Positions 9,857-19,773 are shown, numbered from the stretch's first letter. The stretch is 64,000 bases of DNA from OLB11 sp041392835 (GCA_041392835.1 JAWKLF010000001.1:186001-250000); one strand, 5' to 3'. Notes: generated from the sequence alone by a model not told the origin. Program-made: numbers and translations.

Positions 9857-10767
9857 TGCATTTTAAGTTAGCATCTTTTAATAATTTTTCTATGATGAAG
9901 TTGATAGTTCAAAAATTAAAGGATTATCAACAATTGGGAAAACTAAATTTAAGTTTACTTGTTGTTTTCTCTTCTGTCATTGGCTATATCATTATTCCCG
10001 AATTAGAAATTACGTTTTGGCCATTGCTATGGCTAACAATAGGAGGTTTCTTAGTAACGATTTCTGCAAATGCAATGAATGAAGTTATTGAAATTGAAAC
10101 CGACAAAAAAATGAAACGAACAAAGTATAGACCTTTGCCAGATAGTAGAATGCGAAGTATAGAAGCCATCTTATTTTCTATCATTGCATTATTAATGGGT
10201 CTTTTTATTTTTTTTACAAAATTCAATACGCTTACAGCCATAGTATCTTTGTTTAGTTGGTTGTTGTACACAGTAGTTTATACACCTTTAAAAAGAATTT
10301 CGCCAATTGCTGTATTAATAGGTGCTATACCGGGTTCTTTGCCATGCCTAATCGGATGGATAGCCGGAACGAACCATATGGGTAGTTTGGCTGCATGGAC
10401 CTTATTTATCATTCAGTTTTTTTGGCAATTTCCACACTTTTGGGCTATAGCATGGATAGGTCATGAAGATTATACTAATGCAGGCATGAAAATGTTACCA
10501 AGAGAAGGAAAGGTAGATAAGTTTACCGCATTTCAATGTGTGTTATATAGTTTTGTTTTAATCCCTTTAAGTGCATTGCCAATGGTTGTGGGCTTAGGCT
10601 CTTGGATATCTTTTGTTGGCTTATTTTTTGGCGCAGGTTGGCTACTTTACAAGTCTATGCTATTTTATAAAAACACAAGCGATCACAATGCAAGACAAGT
10701 AATGTTTGCCTCTTTTGTATATCTGCCACTTATATTAATAACACTTCTTATTGATAAGTATGTTTAA
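9856..10767 (+). CDS. ctaB: Protoheme IX farnesyltransferase (heme O synthase)
   Basis: This UbiA-family membrane enzyme attaches a farnesyl group to heme b to make heme O, the precursor of the oxidase heme. About eight helices are visible. The prenyl diphosphate/Mg site reads NEVIEIETDKKMKRTKYRPL, which corresponds to the NxxxDxxxD...RTxxRPL motif with the first Asp as Glu. The ATG at 9856 overlaps the coxA stop (TAATG), suggesting coupled translation. A start at 9892 (MMKLIVQ) would remove 12 residues and cannot be excluded. The next gene converges on it, so this ends the operon. Confidence 0.93.
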   Translation: MHFKLASFNNFSMMKLIVQKLKDYQQLGKLNLSLLVVFSSVIGYIIIPELEITFWPLLWLTIGGFLVTISANAMNEVIEIETDKKMKRTKYRPLPDSRMRSIEAILFSIIALLMGLFIFFTKFNTLTAIVSLFSWLLYTVVYTPLKRISPIAVLIGAIPGSLPCLIGWIAGTNHMGSLAAWTLFIIQFFWQFPHFWAIAWIGHEDYTNAGMKMLPREGKVDKFTAFQCVLYSFVLIPLSALPMVVGLGSWISFVGLFFGAGWLLYKSMLFYKNTSDHNARQVMFASFVYLPLILITLLIDKYV

Positions 10768-10771
10768 ACAT

Positions 10772-10790
10772 AATTAGTTATAAACTAATT
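10772..10790. terminator. AT-rich inverted repeat between convergent ctaB and purM
   Basis: Arms AATTAGTT and AACTAATT form a perfect 8-base-pair stem with a 3-base loop (ATA). It lies immediately after ctaB and overlaps the last codons of purM on the other strand. The position suits a bidirectional terminator, but the stem has little GC and there is no clear U tract. Confidence 0.35.
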
Positions 10791-11937
10791 CATGACCTTC
10801 GTATAAAATACGAACTGATTTTTCCTCTGCCGATTCTACATGTCCAATAATTTTTGCATCAACAGCAAACTCTTTAGAAATCTCAATTATGTGTTTAGCG
10901 GTTTCTTTGTCTGTGTAAAGTTCAAGTCGAGTACCCATATTAAATACTTGAAACATCTCGTGCCAGCTTGCATTAGAAGCTTTTTGAATAAGCTGAAAAA
11001 TGGTTGGTGGATTAAATAGCTGGTCTTTTACTATACGAACTGGTTCTTGAATATATTTTAAACATTTTGAGTGAGCACCACCAGTATTATGTACTATGCC
11101 TCGAATATTTTGCCTATAAGATGCAAGAATACGTTTTATGATAGGCGCAAAAGTTCGTGTGGGAGATAACAGCATTTGTCCAATATTCAATGATTCGTTT
11201 GCTATAGTATCGGTCAATTTATATTGACCGATATAGCAAATATCTTCATTTAATTGTTGATCATAGGATTCTTTGTATGAACGGTAGAATTGGTTGAGTA
11301 TGTCGTGTCTGGCACTTGTAAGCCCATTGCATCCTATACCACTATTTATGTGTTCTTCATAGCTGGCTTTGCCAAATGAAGCAAATCCTACAATTACATC
11401 ATTAGGTTTTGGCTGAATGATAACGACTTCTTGCTTATTGAATCGAGCAAAAGCTGTATAGCCAACGTCAATGGTTTTAACTAAATCGCCTACATCAGCA
11501 GTTTCGCCTCCAGCATGAAATATATTAATACCATATTTTTTCCATTCTTCTATTACCTCATTGCATCCTTGTATGATGGCTTTTAATACCTCCTTTGGTA
11601 TAAGCAATTTATTGCGAGCTATAGTAGATGACAGGACAAAATTGTCGCTTACTCCAGCACAAATCATATCATCAATATTCATCACCATAGCATCTTGAGC
11701 AATGTTTTTCCAAACACTCAAATCACCTGTTTCTTTCCAGTATAAATAAGCTAAGATGGATTTAGTACCTGCTGTATCTGCATGCATGATACAGCAAGCA
11801 TCCTCTTGATTTGAGAGTACATCTGGCAGTATTTTACAAAAAGCATTAGGAAAAAGGCCTTTGTCCATACCTTTTATTGCTTCATGCACATCTTCTTTTT
11901 GAGCTGATACACCTCGTTGCTGATACAAATTACTCAT
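10774..11937 (-). CDS. purM: Phosphoribosylformylglycinamidine cyclo-ligase (AIR synthase)
   Basis: AIR synthase uses ATP to close FGAM into aminoimidazole ribotide in de novo purine synthesis. It is a cytosolic homodimer of the PurM/SelD fold. The 387-residue protein begins YQQRGVSAQKEDVHEAI. It carries ADTAGTKSILAYL (nucleotide loop), MNIDDMICAGV, and HAGGETADVGDL, all characteristic. I chose the ATG at 11937 (MSNLYQQRG); a start 18 bases upstream adds a non-conserved MYFLCI. A promoter-like TATTTTTG lies on the minus strand at 11953-11960. Length fits the longer Bacteroidota form of the enzyme. Confidence 0.9.
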   Translation of the reverse strand: MSNLYQQRGVSAQKEDVHEAIKGMDKGLFPNAFCKILPDVLSNQEDACCIMHADTAGTKSILAYLYWKETGDLSVWKNIAQDAMVMNIDDMICAGVSDNFVLSSTIARNKLLIPKEVLKAIIQGCNEVIEEWKKYGINIFHAGGETADVGDLVKTIDVGYTAFARFNKQEVVIIQPKPNDVIVGFASFGKASYEEHINSGIGCNGLTSARHDILNQFYRSYKESYDQQLNEDICYIGQYKLTDTIANESLNIGQMLLSPTRTFAPIIKRILASYRQNIRGIVHNTGGAHSKCLKYIQEPVRIVKDQLFNPPTIFQLIQKASNASWHEMFQVFNMGTRLELYTDKETAKHIIEISKEFAVDAKIIGHVESAEEKSVRILYEGHELVYN

Positions 11938-12002
11938 GATGCAAAGAAAATACAAAAATAGAATGTAGCATCAGTTTTTGCAGCCTTTTATAGTGTTACA
12001 TA

Positions 12003-13427
12003 TTATTTCTTCTTATTTCTAATTTGATAGTTCATGCTTTTGCTACTTTTCTGAATGTATTTTACCTCACTTGCTGGTTTACTTTCTATTACAGCTATGT
12101 TTTCTACATAATCTTCATTAGCACTTTCAGCTTTTTGAAGTTCTTTTGATTTGCTTACAAGTGTAGATTTTGACTGTATATATTTTTTATTTTCATCTAC
12201 CAATTTTCTTGCTTTTTCATAGTTGCCTTTATCTACTTCTTCCATAGCAATCTCCAACTGTTCGTTAGAATAAAAAAGAGCTACTTGAGTTGCTACCCAT
12301 TCATTGTAGTAGTCATTATACAAGTTTTCATCGTTCGTGTAGGTGCATGTATTATTTGTTTGCAAAGTCAATTGTTCTTGACTAGAAGTGAAACTATATA
12401 AAAGTCTTGTGCTAAATGTCAATGAGTTTTTATAGTTATCGCTTGAATTGTATTTTATTAAAACACCTTTTGTTTCGTCCGAAAAAATATCTCTGAGCGT
12501 GATGTTTACTATATTTTTTTCAATGACGTATTTGCATCCAACTATTTTTTCTATACTAACAGATTTTGGCAATTCTACTTGCAATACACAATGCTGTGCT
12601 ACAACATTAGACATGCCATGTATTTCTCTACGTAGTATAGAGGCTATATCTTGAGCTTTATCTATAAAATAATAATTTCCATTTCCAGTTTCTGCCATAG
12701 CTGTCATAAGAGTTTCGTTATAGTCTCTACCCACACCAAAAGTTGATATGCCTATACCATCATCTTCATACTTATTTCTTACTATTTGATCTATTTTTTT
12801 GGGATCTGTAATTCCTTCATTTGCCAAGCCATCGCTTAGAAGTAAAACCCTGTTGATACGATTGGGGTGATAATTTTTTTCAACTTCTTGATAACCCAAC
12901 ATAGCACCTCCCATTAAATTTGTACCTCCTCTATCATAAATAGTATTGATTAAGCTTTTTATTTTTTCTTTATTTACCACTTTGCATGCACGCTGTACTA
13001 TATCTACTTCGGAGTCATACATCACAATGGAAACAAAATCGTCTTCACTCAGTTGATCAATCACATCTTTTGCGGCTTGTTTGGCATTTTTTATTTTTTC
13101 ACCAGCCATAGAACCACTTCTATCAATAACGATAGATAAATTTAAGGGCTTACGGCTTGTGCTTTCTAATGGAATAGCATCAGCCTGTACTTCTACATAT
13201 AAGTAGCCATCGCGATGTGTAGAGGTAAGGTAATCATTTTCCAAAGCAGTGCTAAGTGATAGAGGACCATTCTGCAAACGGTTTTTTTGATTTGACATGT
13301 ATTGAATTTTTTCATTGCTTTTTAGGTTGTTTGATTGGCTTTTGGCTTCTTGTGAAGAAATAATTAAGTAAAGCGAAGTTGATAATGCTACAAGAAAGAG
13401 TAGCATGATTTTGGATGATTTTTGCAT
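12003..13427 (-). CDS. Secreted or anchored von Willebrand factor type A domain protein
   Basis: This 474-residue protein has an N-terminal signal or anchor (hydrophobic residues 7-24, then SSQEAKSQ). Its vWA domain starts near residue 95 with the MIDAS motif DRSGSMAGEK (D102, S104, S106). The MIDAS Thr lies in RGGTNLMGG and the Asp in LLSDGLANEG, so metal binding looks intact. A beta-rich middle part and a charged helical C-terminal part (residues 370-440, EEVDKGNYEKARKLVDE) follow. The fold resembles YfbK/Ca-activated chloride channel-type vWA proteins. The ligand and role are unknown. It is separated from purM by 65 bases and may be co-transcribed. Confidence 0.8.
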   Translation of the reverse strand: MQKSSKIMLLFLVALSTSLYLIISSQEAKSQSNNLKSNEKIQYMSNQKNRLQNGPLSLSTALENDYLTSTHRDGYLYVEVQADAIPLESTSRKPLNLSIVIDRSGSMAGEKIKNAKQAAKDVIDQLSEDDFVSIVMYDSEVDIVQRACKVVNKEKIKSLINTIYDRGGTNLMGGAMLGYQEVEKNYHPNRINRVLLLSDGLANEGITDPKKIDQIVRNKYEDDGIGISTFGVGRDYNETLMTAMAETGNGNYYFIDKAQDIASILRREIHGMSNVVAQHCVLQVELPKSVSIEKIVGCKYVIEKNIVNITLRDIFSDETKGVLIKYNSSDNYKNSLTFSTRLLYSFTSSQEQLTLQTNNTCTYTNDENLYNDYYNEWVATQVALFYSNEQLEIAMEEVDKGNYEKARKLVDENKKYIQSKSTLVSKSKELQKAESANEDYVENIAVIESKPASEVKYIQKSSKSMNYQIRNKKK

Positions 13428-13525
13428 GATGAATTTTTTTAGTTATTACTTGGATGCATTTTTAAAATATATTCCATAATGCTTTTCTAAGCTTTATAGT
13501 ATCTTTAACAATTAGTATTGGACAC

Positions 13526-14050
13526 TTGAACAAAATATTTAAAATAGCAGTAGTAGGAGGTGAGAGTACTGGCAAAACCACACTGAGTAAAGCCTTAGCT
13601 TTGACTTATGAAACTCTTGTTGTACCCGAATATGCTCGAGATTATTTATTAGCCTTGCAATCTGAATATACTGAGTCTGATTTGATTCAAATAGCAAAAG
13701 GCCAACTTTCATTAGAAGAAAAATATACCTTGAAGGCTAATAAATTACTTTTCTTGGATACTGATTTTTTAGTTTTGCAACTTTGGTCCGAAATGAAATT
13801 TAATACTTGTCATAAGTATATTTTAAATCATTTATCGACGAATAGTGTAGGTGCCTACATATTAACCAAGCCCGATTTTGATTGGGTGTATGACCCCCTA
13901 CGAGAACATCCCAATGTGAGAGATCGACAGCTTATTTTTAGATGGTATCAAGAACTTATTTTGTCTACAAACAAAGCACTTTGCATAGTGGAAGGCGATA
14001 ATGAGCAACGCTTAGCAACATCTAAAAAATTTATTAATAATCTAATCTAA
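13526..14050 (+). CDS. Nicotinamide riboside kinase-like P-loop protein (NadR C-terminal domain type)
   Basis: A 174-residue P-loop ATPase with Walker A GGESTGKTT at residues 11-19, VPEYARDYL and KPDFDWVYDPLREHP. These features match the ribosylnicotinamide kinase domain of NadR, which phosphorylates nicotinamide riboside to NMN. The NMN adenylyltransferase domain found in full NadR is absent, so this is a stand-alone kinase. The start is TTG (13526): no ATG exists before the Walker A motif. A weak promoter-like TATCTTTA lies at 13500-13507. Family assignment is good; the substrate is inferred. Confidence 0.8.
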   Translation: MNKIFKIAVVGGESTGKTTLSKALALTYETLVVPEYARDYLLALQSEYTESDLIQIAKGQLSLEEKYTLKANKLLFLDTDFLVLQLWSEMKFNTCHKYILNHLSTNSVGAYILTKPDFDWVYDPLREHPNVRDRQLIFRWYQELILSTNKALCIVEGDNEQRLATSKKFINNLI

Positions 14051-14054
14051 TAAT

Positions 14055-14062
14055 TATCTTTG
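14055..14062 (+). promoter_or_regulatory. -7 promoter box TATCTTTG before the cytochrome c lipoprotein gene
   Basis: This matches the Bacteroidota -7 consensus TAnnTTTG and lies 14 bases before the ATG at 14077. I see no clear TTG -33 box at the right spacing, so support comes from the -7 box alone. Confidence 0.35.
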
Positions 14063-14076
14063 ATAAAAATTATACC

Positions 14077-14502
14077 ATGAAAAAGTTACATAGCATTTCA
14101 ATATTTTTACTTTCAGGTCTTATTATTTATAGTTGTTCGCCTAAAGTGGCCAAAAATACAAGTTCCACAAACTCTAATAGCGAACAACAAAGCGGAGCAA
14201 GAGAAATGGATGGCGACAAAGTTGTTGAAACTACTATGCCATTGCAAACAGCGCCACCACGTCCGTTGTGGCAAGAAGATCAAGATGTACAAGTAGCACA
14301 ATCAATGCAAGGAAAAGTAACAGATGAAGCAATTGTCTTATATCAAAATAAATGCAGTAAATGTCACGAACTGAGTGATCCTCAAAGCAGACGTGACGGT
14401 GATTGGATTCAAGTAATGGCAGAAATGAGAAAGAAGGCTAAATTGAATCCAGAGGAATATCGAGAAATAACAAGATATTTAATTCAAAATGCTAAAAAAT
14501 AA
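14077..14502 (+). CDS. Monoheme cytochrome c lipoprotein
   Basis: A 141-residue lipoprotein. Its signal peptide (MKKLHSISIFLLSGLII) ends in a lipobox YSC with Cys near residue 20. A Ser/Asn/Thr-rich linker follows, then one c-type heme site CSKCH (near residue 94). The last 30 residues (MAEMRKKAKLNPEEYREITRYL) contain candidate axial Met ligands. It is likely a small electron carrier at the periplasmic membrane face. The gene converges on nuoN, with a strong hairpin between them. Its electron partner is not shown by the sequence. Confidence 0.85.
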   Translation: MKKLHSISIFLLSGLIIYSCSPKVAKNTSSTNSNSEQQSGAREMDGDKVVETTMPLQTAPPRPLWQEDQDVQVAQSMQGKVTDEAIVLYQNKCSKCHELSDPQSRRDGDWIQVMAEMRKKAKLNPEEYREITRYLIQNAKK

Positions 14503-14517
14503 AATTGATTTTTTAGC
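14491..14517. terminator. Bidirectional terminator between cytochrome c gene and nuoN
   Basis: GCTAAAAAAT and ATTTTTTAGC form a perfect 10-base-pair stem with a 7-base loop. The stem contains A6/T6 tracts, so a U tract forms whichever strand is transcribed. It lies exactly at the junction of two convergent genes and covers both stop codons. Hairpin shape and position together support the call. Confidence 0.7.
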
Positions 14518-15889
14518 CAATAACTAAAGAAGGTAATAAGCCAAGTAAAATTAAAAGGAGTGCATTTATAATCAGTACAGCTTTGTCTGTTTGCGAAACT
14601 GTATGTTGAAGTACTGGATTCCCACTTTTAAAATACATACTGATTATAATTTTAAAATAATAAAAAGCACTGACTGCTGCCATGATTACAGCAAAGATTA
14701 CTAATGGGAGCCACGAGCCCTGTTCGATGGTAGCGCTCAATACATAATATTTAGCAAAGAACCCACCTGTAAGTGGTATGCCAGCCAAGGACATTAGGCA
14801 AACAGTAGTAGTAAATGCTAAAATCGGATGTTTTTTGGCAAGGCCATTAAAACCATCATAAGTATAATCATTCATGTTTTTGAGAGCAGCAAAAATACCT
14901 AATGTGGCAAGCGTATACACTACACTGTAGAGCATTAGCCCATCCCAAGAAGTTTTATTGTAAGCAAAAATTGCAAAAAGCATAAAGCCAGCTTGTGCTA
15001 TAGACGAATAGGCCAGCATTCGTTTTACACTTTGTTGATACACGGCTGTAATATTTCCAATTAATAAGGTTAGGCCTATCATGATACCTATAGTTAATTG
15101 CCAGGAACTATGAATACTTCCAAAAGAAAAATGAAATAAGCGTATAAACGCAAAAAAAACAGAAACCTTAACAATAGAAGCCATAAAAGGAGTAAAGGAG
15201 GTAGGCGAACCATCATAGACATCGGGTGTCCAATAGTGAAAAGGTGCTGCTGAAGCTTTAAAACCAAAAGACACAACAAGCAATAAAATGCCAATAATAG
15301 AAAGTGATTTTAAAGCTACTGGGCTTTGAAATTGCGAAGCAAATACATCGCTTAAAATATCAAAACTACCAGTAGAGCCATATAAAAGTGCGATAGCCAT
15401 AAGCAAAATGCCAGTGCTAAATGCACCCATCAAAAAGTATTTTAAGCTTGCCTCATTGCTTTTAACATTGGTTTTATTACTTCCTGCCAAAATATATTGT
15501 GGTATTGAAACGATTTCTATTCCAATAAATAGAATTAATAAATTAGTATACATGGATAATAAGTACACACCACACATAATAAAAAAGAGTAGCGCAAAGT
15601 ATTCCGCATCATTTTTGCCTACATTGGAGATATGCTTATGAAACATAAAAATATACACCAAAAAACAAAAAGAAATCAGTACATTAAACCAGGCATTTAC
15701 ATTATTGAGTTCAAGTTGATTATAAAATGAGGCTATGTTGTTAAGGTTATACATGTCATAGATAGATGCTCCCATCAAAATAACACTACTGGCTATAGCT
15801 AACCATTGTATAGTATTCGATTTTTTAGTCATTATACCACTAAGCATCAAAATAACACCTAATAAAGCCGATATGATAATTGCACTCAT
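14513..15889 (-). CDS. nuoN: NADH-quinone oxidoreductase subunit N
   Basis: This is an antiporter-like membrane subunit of complex I that contributes a proton channel. The 458-residue protein has about fourteen hydrophobic helices. Family signatures include LLFIGIEIVSIPQYILAG (conserved Glu), SLKYFLMGAFSTGI, FKASAAPFHYWTPDVYDG and the Lys-containing VKRMLAYSSIAQAGF. It is the last gene of the nuoKLMN cluster, 39 bases after nuoM. Confidence 0.95.
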   Translation of the reverse strand: MSAIIISALLGVILMLSGIMTKKSNTIQWLAIASSVILMGASIYDMYNLNNIASFYNQLELNNVNAWFNVLISFCFLVYIFMFHKHISNVGKNDAEYFALLFFIMCGVYLLSMYTNLLILFIGIEIVSIPQYILAGSNKTNVKSNEASLKYFLMGAFSTGILLMAIALLYGSTGSFDILSDVFASQFQSPVALKSLSIIGILLLVVSFGFKASAAPFHYWTPDVYDGSPTSFTPFMASIVKVSVFFAFIRLFHFSFGSIHSSWQLTIGIMIGLTLLIGNITAVYQQSVKRMLAYSSIAQAGFMLFAIFAYNKTSWDGLMLYSVVYTLATLGIFAALKNMNDYTYDGFNGLAKKHPILAFTTTVCLMSLAGIPLTGGFFAKYYVLSATIEQGSWLPLVIFAVIMAAVSAFYYFKIIISMYFKSGNPVLQHTVSQTDKAVLIINALLLILLGLLPSLVIG

Positions 15890-15928
15890 GTACTAATAAT
15901 TTTTTTTGCTTACAAAAAAATTGTTTTT

Positions 15929-17368
15929 TTATGAACCTATTCTAACCAAGTCTAATAAAGCATTTGGATAAAATCCAAAAACTAATATCATGGCAATAAG
16001 AGTATATAGAACTACTTTTTCTGTAATTGTTAAGTCTGTAAATGTTTGTGTTAAGGCATTGGTTTCGCCAAAAGCTATATGCTGTACCATTTTTAAAGTA
16101 TAAACTGCAGACAGAATAATACCCAAACCAGCCACTATAGTAAATGTCCAATGATAAGATGTAGGCATGTCAAAAATGGCATTAAACATCATAAATTCTC
16201 CGACAAATCCATTGGTAAGTGGTAATGCAATATTGGCTAATGATATAATTACTAATGCTATAGTAAATGCCGGAGCTACTTGAGCTATGCCTCCCATATC
16301 ATTCAAATTTCTTGTGCCTATACGATGTTCAATGATATATACAAGTGCCCACATAGCTAAAATAGTAATGCCATGATTAAACATTTGTATTACAGCGCCT
16401 TGTAATCCTAATATTTCATGCGAAAAAATAGCAGCACACATCAATCCAATGTGAGCAATAGAAGAATAAGCTAACAGGCGTTTAATGTCTTTTTGAATCA
16501 ATGCCAAGCAAGAGGCGTATACAATTCCTACGATGCTCAACATCATAACGATGTGTTTAAAATACATTGAAGCATCTGGCAAAAGCGGCAATAGCCATCT
16601 TATTACTGCAAATAAACCCATTTTTACCATCAAGGCACTTAATACCATAGTAGTTGGTGTATTACTTTGTTCATACGTATCGGGTTGCCATGTATGAAAA
16701 GGAAATATGGGCATTTTAATAGCAAAAGCTATAAACATCATCCAAAATAGCCAGTTTTGTTCTGTGCCACTCAAACTCGCACTTGTACTAATTAAAGAAT
16801 CCCATTGGAAAGAGCGTATTGGTAGTTTGTTGTATATATAAAGTAATGCTACTAACATTAATAAACTACCTACAAATGTGTAAACAAAAAATTTAAAACT
16901 CACTTTGATACGATGTTCGCCACCAAAAAGAGCACTTAAAAAATAAACTGGTATTAAGGCTATTTCCCAAAAAACATAAAACAGTAAAGCATCTTTTGAT
17001 AAAAAGACACCCATAAGACCTGCCTCTGCTAGAAGCAAAAGTCCATAAAATGTAGCAGGTCGGTCTGTGTGCTTATCTTGTGTAAGAAGTATAATAAGCG
17101 GGAATGCTATGGCAGTAAGCAATACCATCAGCATAGGTAAACCATTGTCTATACCAATATGAAAACGAGCACCCAGTTTTGCAATCCAAGATGTATTATA
17201 TATCAATGATTCGTATTGTTGTAGGCCAAATTGCATATAGCTATATATACTTATACATACAGTAAGCAAAGAAGCAAATAACGATAAAATAAAGGGCATT
17301 TTTTGCTTCGCAAAAAGTGTAAGCAAGCCACCAAGTAAAGGAATGATTATAAGTAATACTACTAGCAT
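15929..17368 (-). CDS. nuoM: NADH-quinone oxidoreductase subunit M
   Basis: This is the antiporter-like proton-translocating subunit NuoM of complex I. It has 479 residues and about fourteen helices. Diagnostic segments are FYVFWEIALIPVYFLSALFG (conserved Glu), FAIKMPIFPFHTWQPDTYEQ, and KDIKRLLAYSSIAHIGL with the channel Lys. It lies 18 bases downstream of nuoL and upstream of nuoN, in the canonical order. Confidence 0.95.
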   Translation of the reverse strand: MLVVLLIIIPLLGGLLTLFAKQKMPFILSLFASLLTVCISIYSYMQFGLQQYESLIYNTSWIAKLGARFHIGIDNGLPMLMVLLTAIAFPLIILLTQDKHTDRPATFYGLLLLAEAGLMGVFLSKDALLFYVFWEIALIPVYFLSALFGGEHRIKVSFKFFVYTFVGSLLMLVALLYIYNKLPIRSFQWDSLISTSASLSGTEQNWLFWMMFIAFAIKMPIFPFHTWQPDTYEQSNTPTTMVLSALMVKMGLFAVIRWLLPLLPDASMYFKHIVMMLSIVGIVYASCLALIQKDIKRLLAYSSIAHIGLMCAAIFSHEILGLQGAVIQMFNHGITILAMWALVYIIEHRIGTRNLNDMGGIAQVAPAFTIALVIISLANIALPLTNGFVGEFMMFNAIFDMPTSYHWTFTIVAGLGIILSAVYTLKMVQHIAFGETNALTQTFTDLTITEKVVLYTLIAMILVFGFYPNALLDLVRIGS

Positions 17369-17386
17369 TATTGTAATAGTCGTTTT

Positions 17387-19302
17387 TTAAATTTTATTAT
17401 ACCAAAGTTGTATGACAAATAGAATAATGACACCGAGTACTATCATAAATAGATAAAACCCTACAATTCCATTTTGTAATAATCTAAATTTTGTACTGCC
17501 CTGTACTATGGTTTTTCCTACACCATTTACAAGACCATCAATACCCAATTTTTCTATAAACTGATTTGACCATGCACTCAATTTAATTAAAGGTTTAGAT
17601 ATGATTTGATTATACAATTCATCAAAATACCATTTGTCTGCAAATAATTTTTGTATTCCTTTAGCGTTGCTTTCTGCTTTAAACTCTTTAGTGCTTATAT
17701 AGGCATAAGCCATTCCTGCTAATGCTATACAAACTGCAACAGCCATAAGAATATATTCGCTTGTTTCAGACAAATGCATTTCAGAAAGCTTTAAGCCAGC
17801 TGTGCGAAGGAGTACACTCTCCAAAAAGTGTTTTAATGCATGCTGTCCTCCCAAAACTTTTGGTATACCAATAAGGCCACCAACTATAGATAATATAGCC
17901 AATACCACCAAAGGTATAGTCATAAGTGAAGGGCTTTCGTGTGGTGTGCCTTCTCCTCTATATTTACCATGAAAGGTAAGGAACAATAATCTAAACATAT
18001 AATAGGCTGTCATAAAAGCCGCAAGCATACCTACTATCCAAAATAATTTTCCATATTCGGTATGGGTAAAAACGTGCATCATGATTTCATCTTTGGAGAA
18101 AAAACCACTTAAAGGAGGCAAACCTGCTATGGCTATGCAACCAATCAAAAAAGTAAAATAAGTGGTCTTCATGTATTTTTTTAAGCCACCCATTTTACGA
18201 ATATCTTGTTCATCATGTACTGCATGAATAACAGAACCTGAGCCTAAGAATAGCAAGGCTTTAAAAAACGCATGTGTGATAACATGAAAAACGGCAGCTA
18301 CATAAGCACCTACACCCAAGGCCATAAACATAAAACCTAATTGGCTTACGGTAGAGTATGCTAATACTTTTTTAATATCATTTTGTTGCGTAGCAATGGT
18401 GGCTGCTACAAAAGCAGTAGCTGCACCAATGAGCAAAATTACTTGTTGAGCATGTGGTGTAAATGAATAAATAAAATGACTACGAGTAATCATGTATATA
18501 CCCGCAGTAACCATAGTAGCTGCATGTATCAAAGCCGATACGGGCGTAGGGCCCGCCATAGCATCGGGCAACCATGTGAAAAGTGGAATTTGTGCACTTT
18601 TGCCTGTGGCACCTATAAAAAAACATATAGCTATTGTGGTTAAATATCCCATGTCAAAAGTACCATTCATAACCGCTTGTTCTAAGTTCCAAAATCGAGG
18701 CTTTTGCATTTAGCAAATATCATAAACATACCTATCAGAAATCCCAAATCGCCAATACGATTCATGACAAATGCTTTGCGAGCAGCAGCTGTAAAGGCAA
18801 GGTTTTTATACCAAAATCCTATAAGCAAGTATGAACAAAGTCCAACACCTTCCCATCCGATAAATAATATAAGATAATTATTACCCATCACTAAGAGCAA
18901 CATAGAAAATACAAACAGATTAAGATAAGCGAAAAATTTGCCAAAACCCTTGTCGTGGCTCATATAAGCAATGGAGTAGATGTGTATAAGGAAGCCTATA
19001 CCCGTTATAATAAGAAGAAATAAAGCAGTTAGTGCATCGGCTTGCAAATCAAAACCAATAGAAAAATTATGGAGATTAAAAAAATCAAAAAGGTGGTTAC
19101 TTATTTTGCCAGCCTGTGGATCTAAGGGGTTTGAGGGTAATTGTCTAATATGATTAAATACCGATAAACTGATTAGGAAAGAACCCAAAACAGCAAAGCT
19201 TGCTATCCAGCCTGCTATTTTACCTAAACTATTTCTACCTAATCCTGAAATCAAAAAACCTAATAAAGGTAATAAAGGAATGAGCCAAAGCTTATCGTGC
19301 AT
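17387..19302 (-). CDS. nuoL: NADH-quinone oxidoreductase subunit L, reading frame interrupted by one base
   Basis: This is the distal proton-pumping subunit of complex I, with the long lateral helix. The N-terminal part (from ATG at 19302, MHDKLWLIPLLPLLG) reads through LILFIGWEGVGLCSYLLIG to CKSLDFGT and stops at about 18685. The remainder continues in the -1 frame from FWNLEQAVMNG to 17387. Adding one T in the TTTT run (AAAA at 18691-18694 on the plus strand) gives CKSLDFWNLEQAV and a protein of about 638 residues, normal for NuoL. Both halves are conserved (KSAQIPLFTWLPDAM, KKVLAYSTVSQLGF), so decay is unlikely. A sequencing or assembly error is the simplest cause; Phe-tRNA slippage on T-TTT is possible. 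Confidence 0.9.
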
Positions 19303-19312
19303 ACGATTTGTA

Positions 19313-19612
19313 TTAGTGTTTTAAACGATTTAATATATTAATATCTATAGAGCGAACTTTTCGATACATCATAACTACTATAGCCAATCCCACACTTACT
19401 TCTGCCGCTGCTACTACCATAATAAAGAATACAAATACTTGTGCATCGGCATTTTGGTATAGTTTGCTAAAAGTAACCATTAGTAGATTAACCGCATTTA
19501 GCATTAGCTCTATACACATCAAGATAATGATGGCATTGCGGCGCATCAATACCCCCATGACACCTATACAAAATAAGGCCAAACTTAAAAAAAGGTAATA
19601 TTGTGTAAGCAT
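19313..19612 (-). CDS. nuoK: NADH-quinone oxidoreductase subunit K
   Basis: A 99-residue complex I membrane subunit with three helices. The two conserved membrane Glu residues are present in IIILMCIELMLNAVNL and VVAAAEVSVGLAIV. I chose the ATG at 19612 (MLTQYYLFL), which gives the usual length; an upstream start at 19660 adds an unconserved Phe-rich extension. It is the first gene of this nuo piece: no nuoJ lies upstream, and the next gene is divergent. A TATTTTTG box (minus strand, 19638-19645) could drive it. Confidence 0.95.
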   Translation of the reverse strand: MLTQYYLFLSLALFCIGVMGVLMRRNAIIILMCIELMLNAVNLLMVTFSKLYQNADAQVFVFFIMVVAAAEVSVGLAIVVMMYRKVRSIDINILNRLKH

Positions 19613-19773
19613 AAAACTTGGATTAAAAAAAGTGCCACAAAAATAGGATTTTGAAGCCATAAAGGGAAATAGTTTTTGGAATAATATCGTAGAATATCAA
19701 AAAAAAGATAATTACCCAACTTATGGTATAGCCTGCTACTTTTGCTTCATAGTATTTATTATATTTGTTGCTT

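Noticed and set aside
17387..19302. Two separate nuoL-like genes
   Set aside because: The halves are complementary parts of one NuoL, joined by a single base at a TTTT run.
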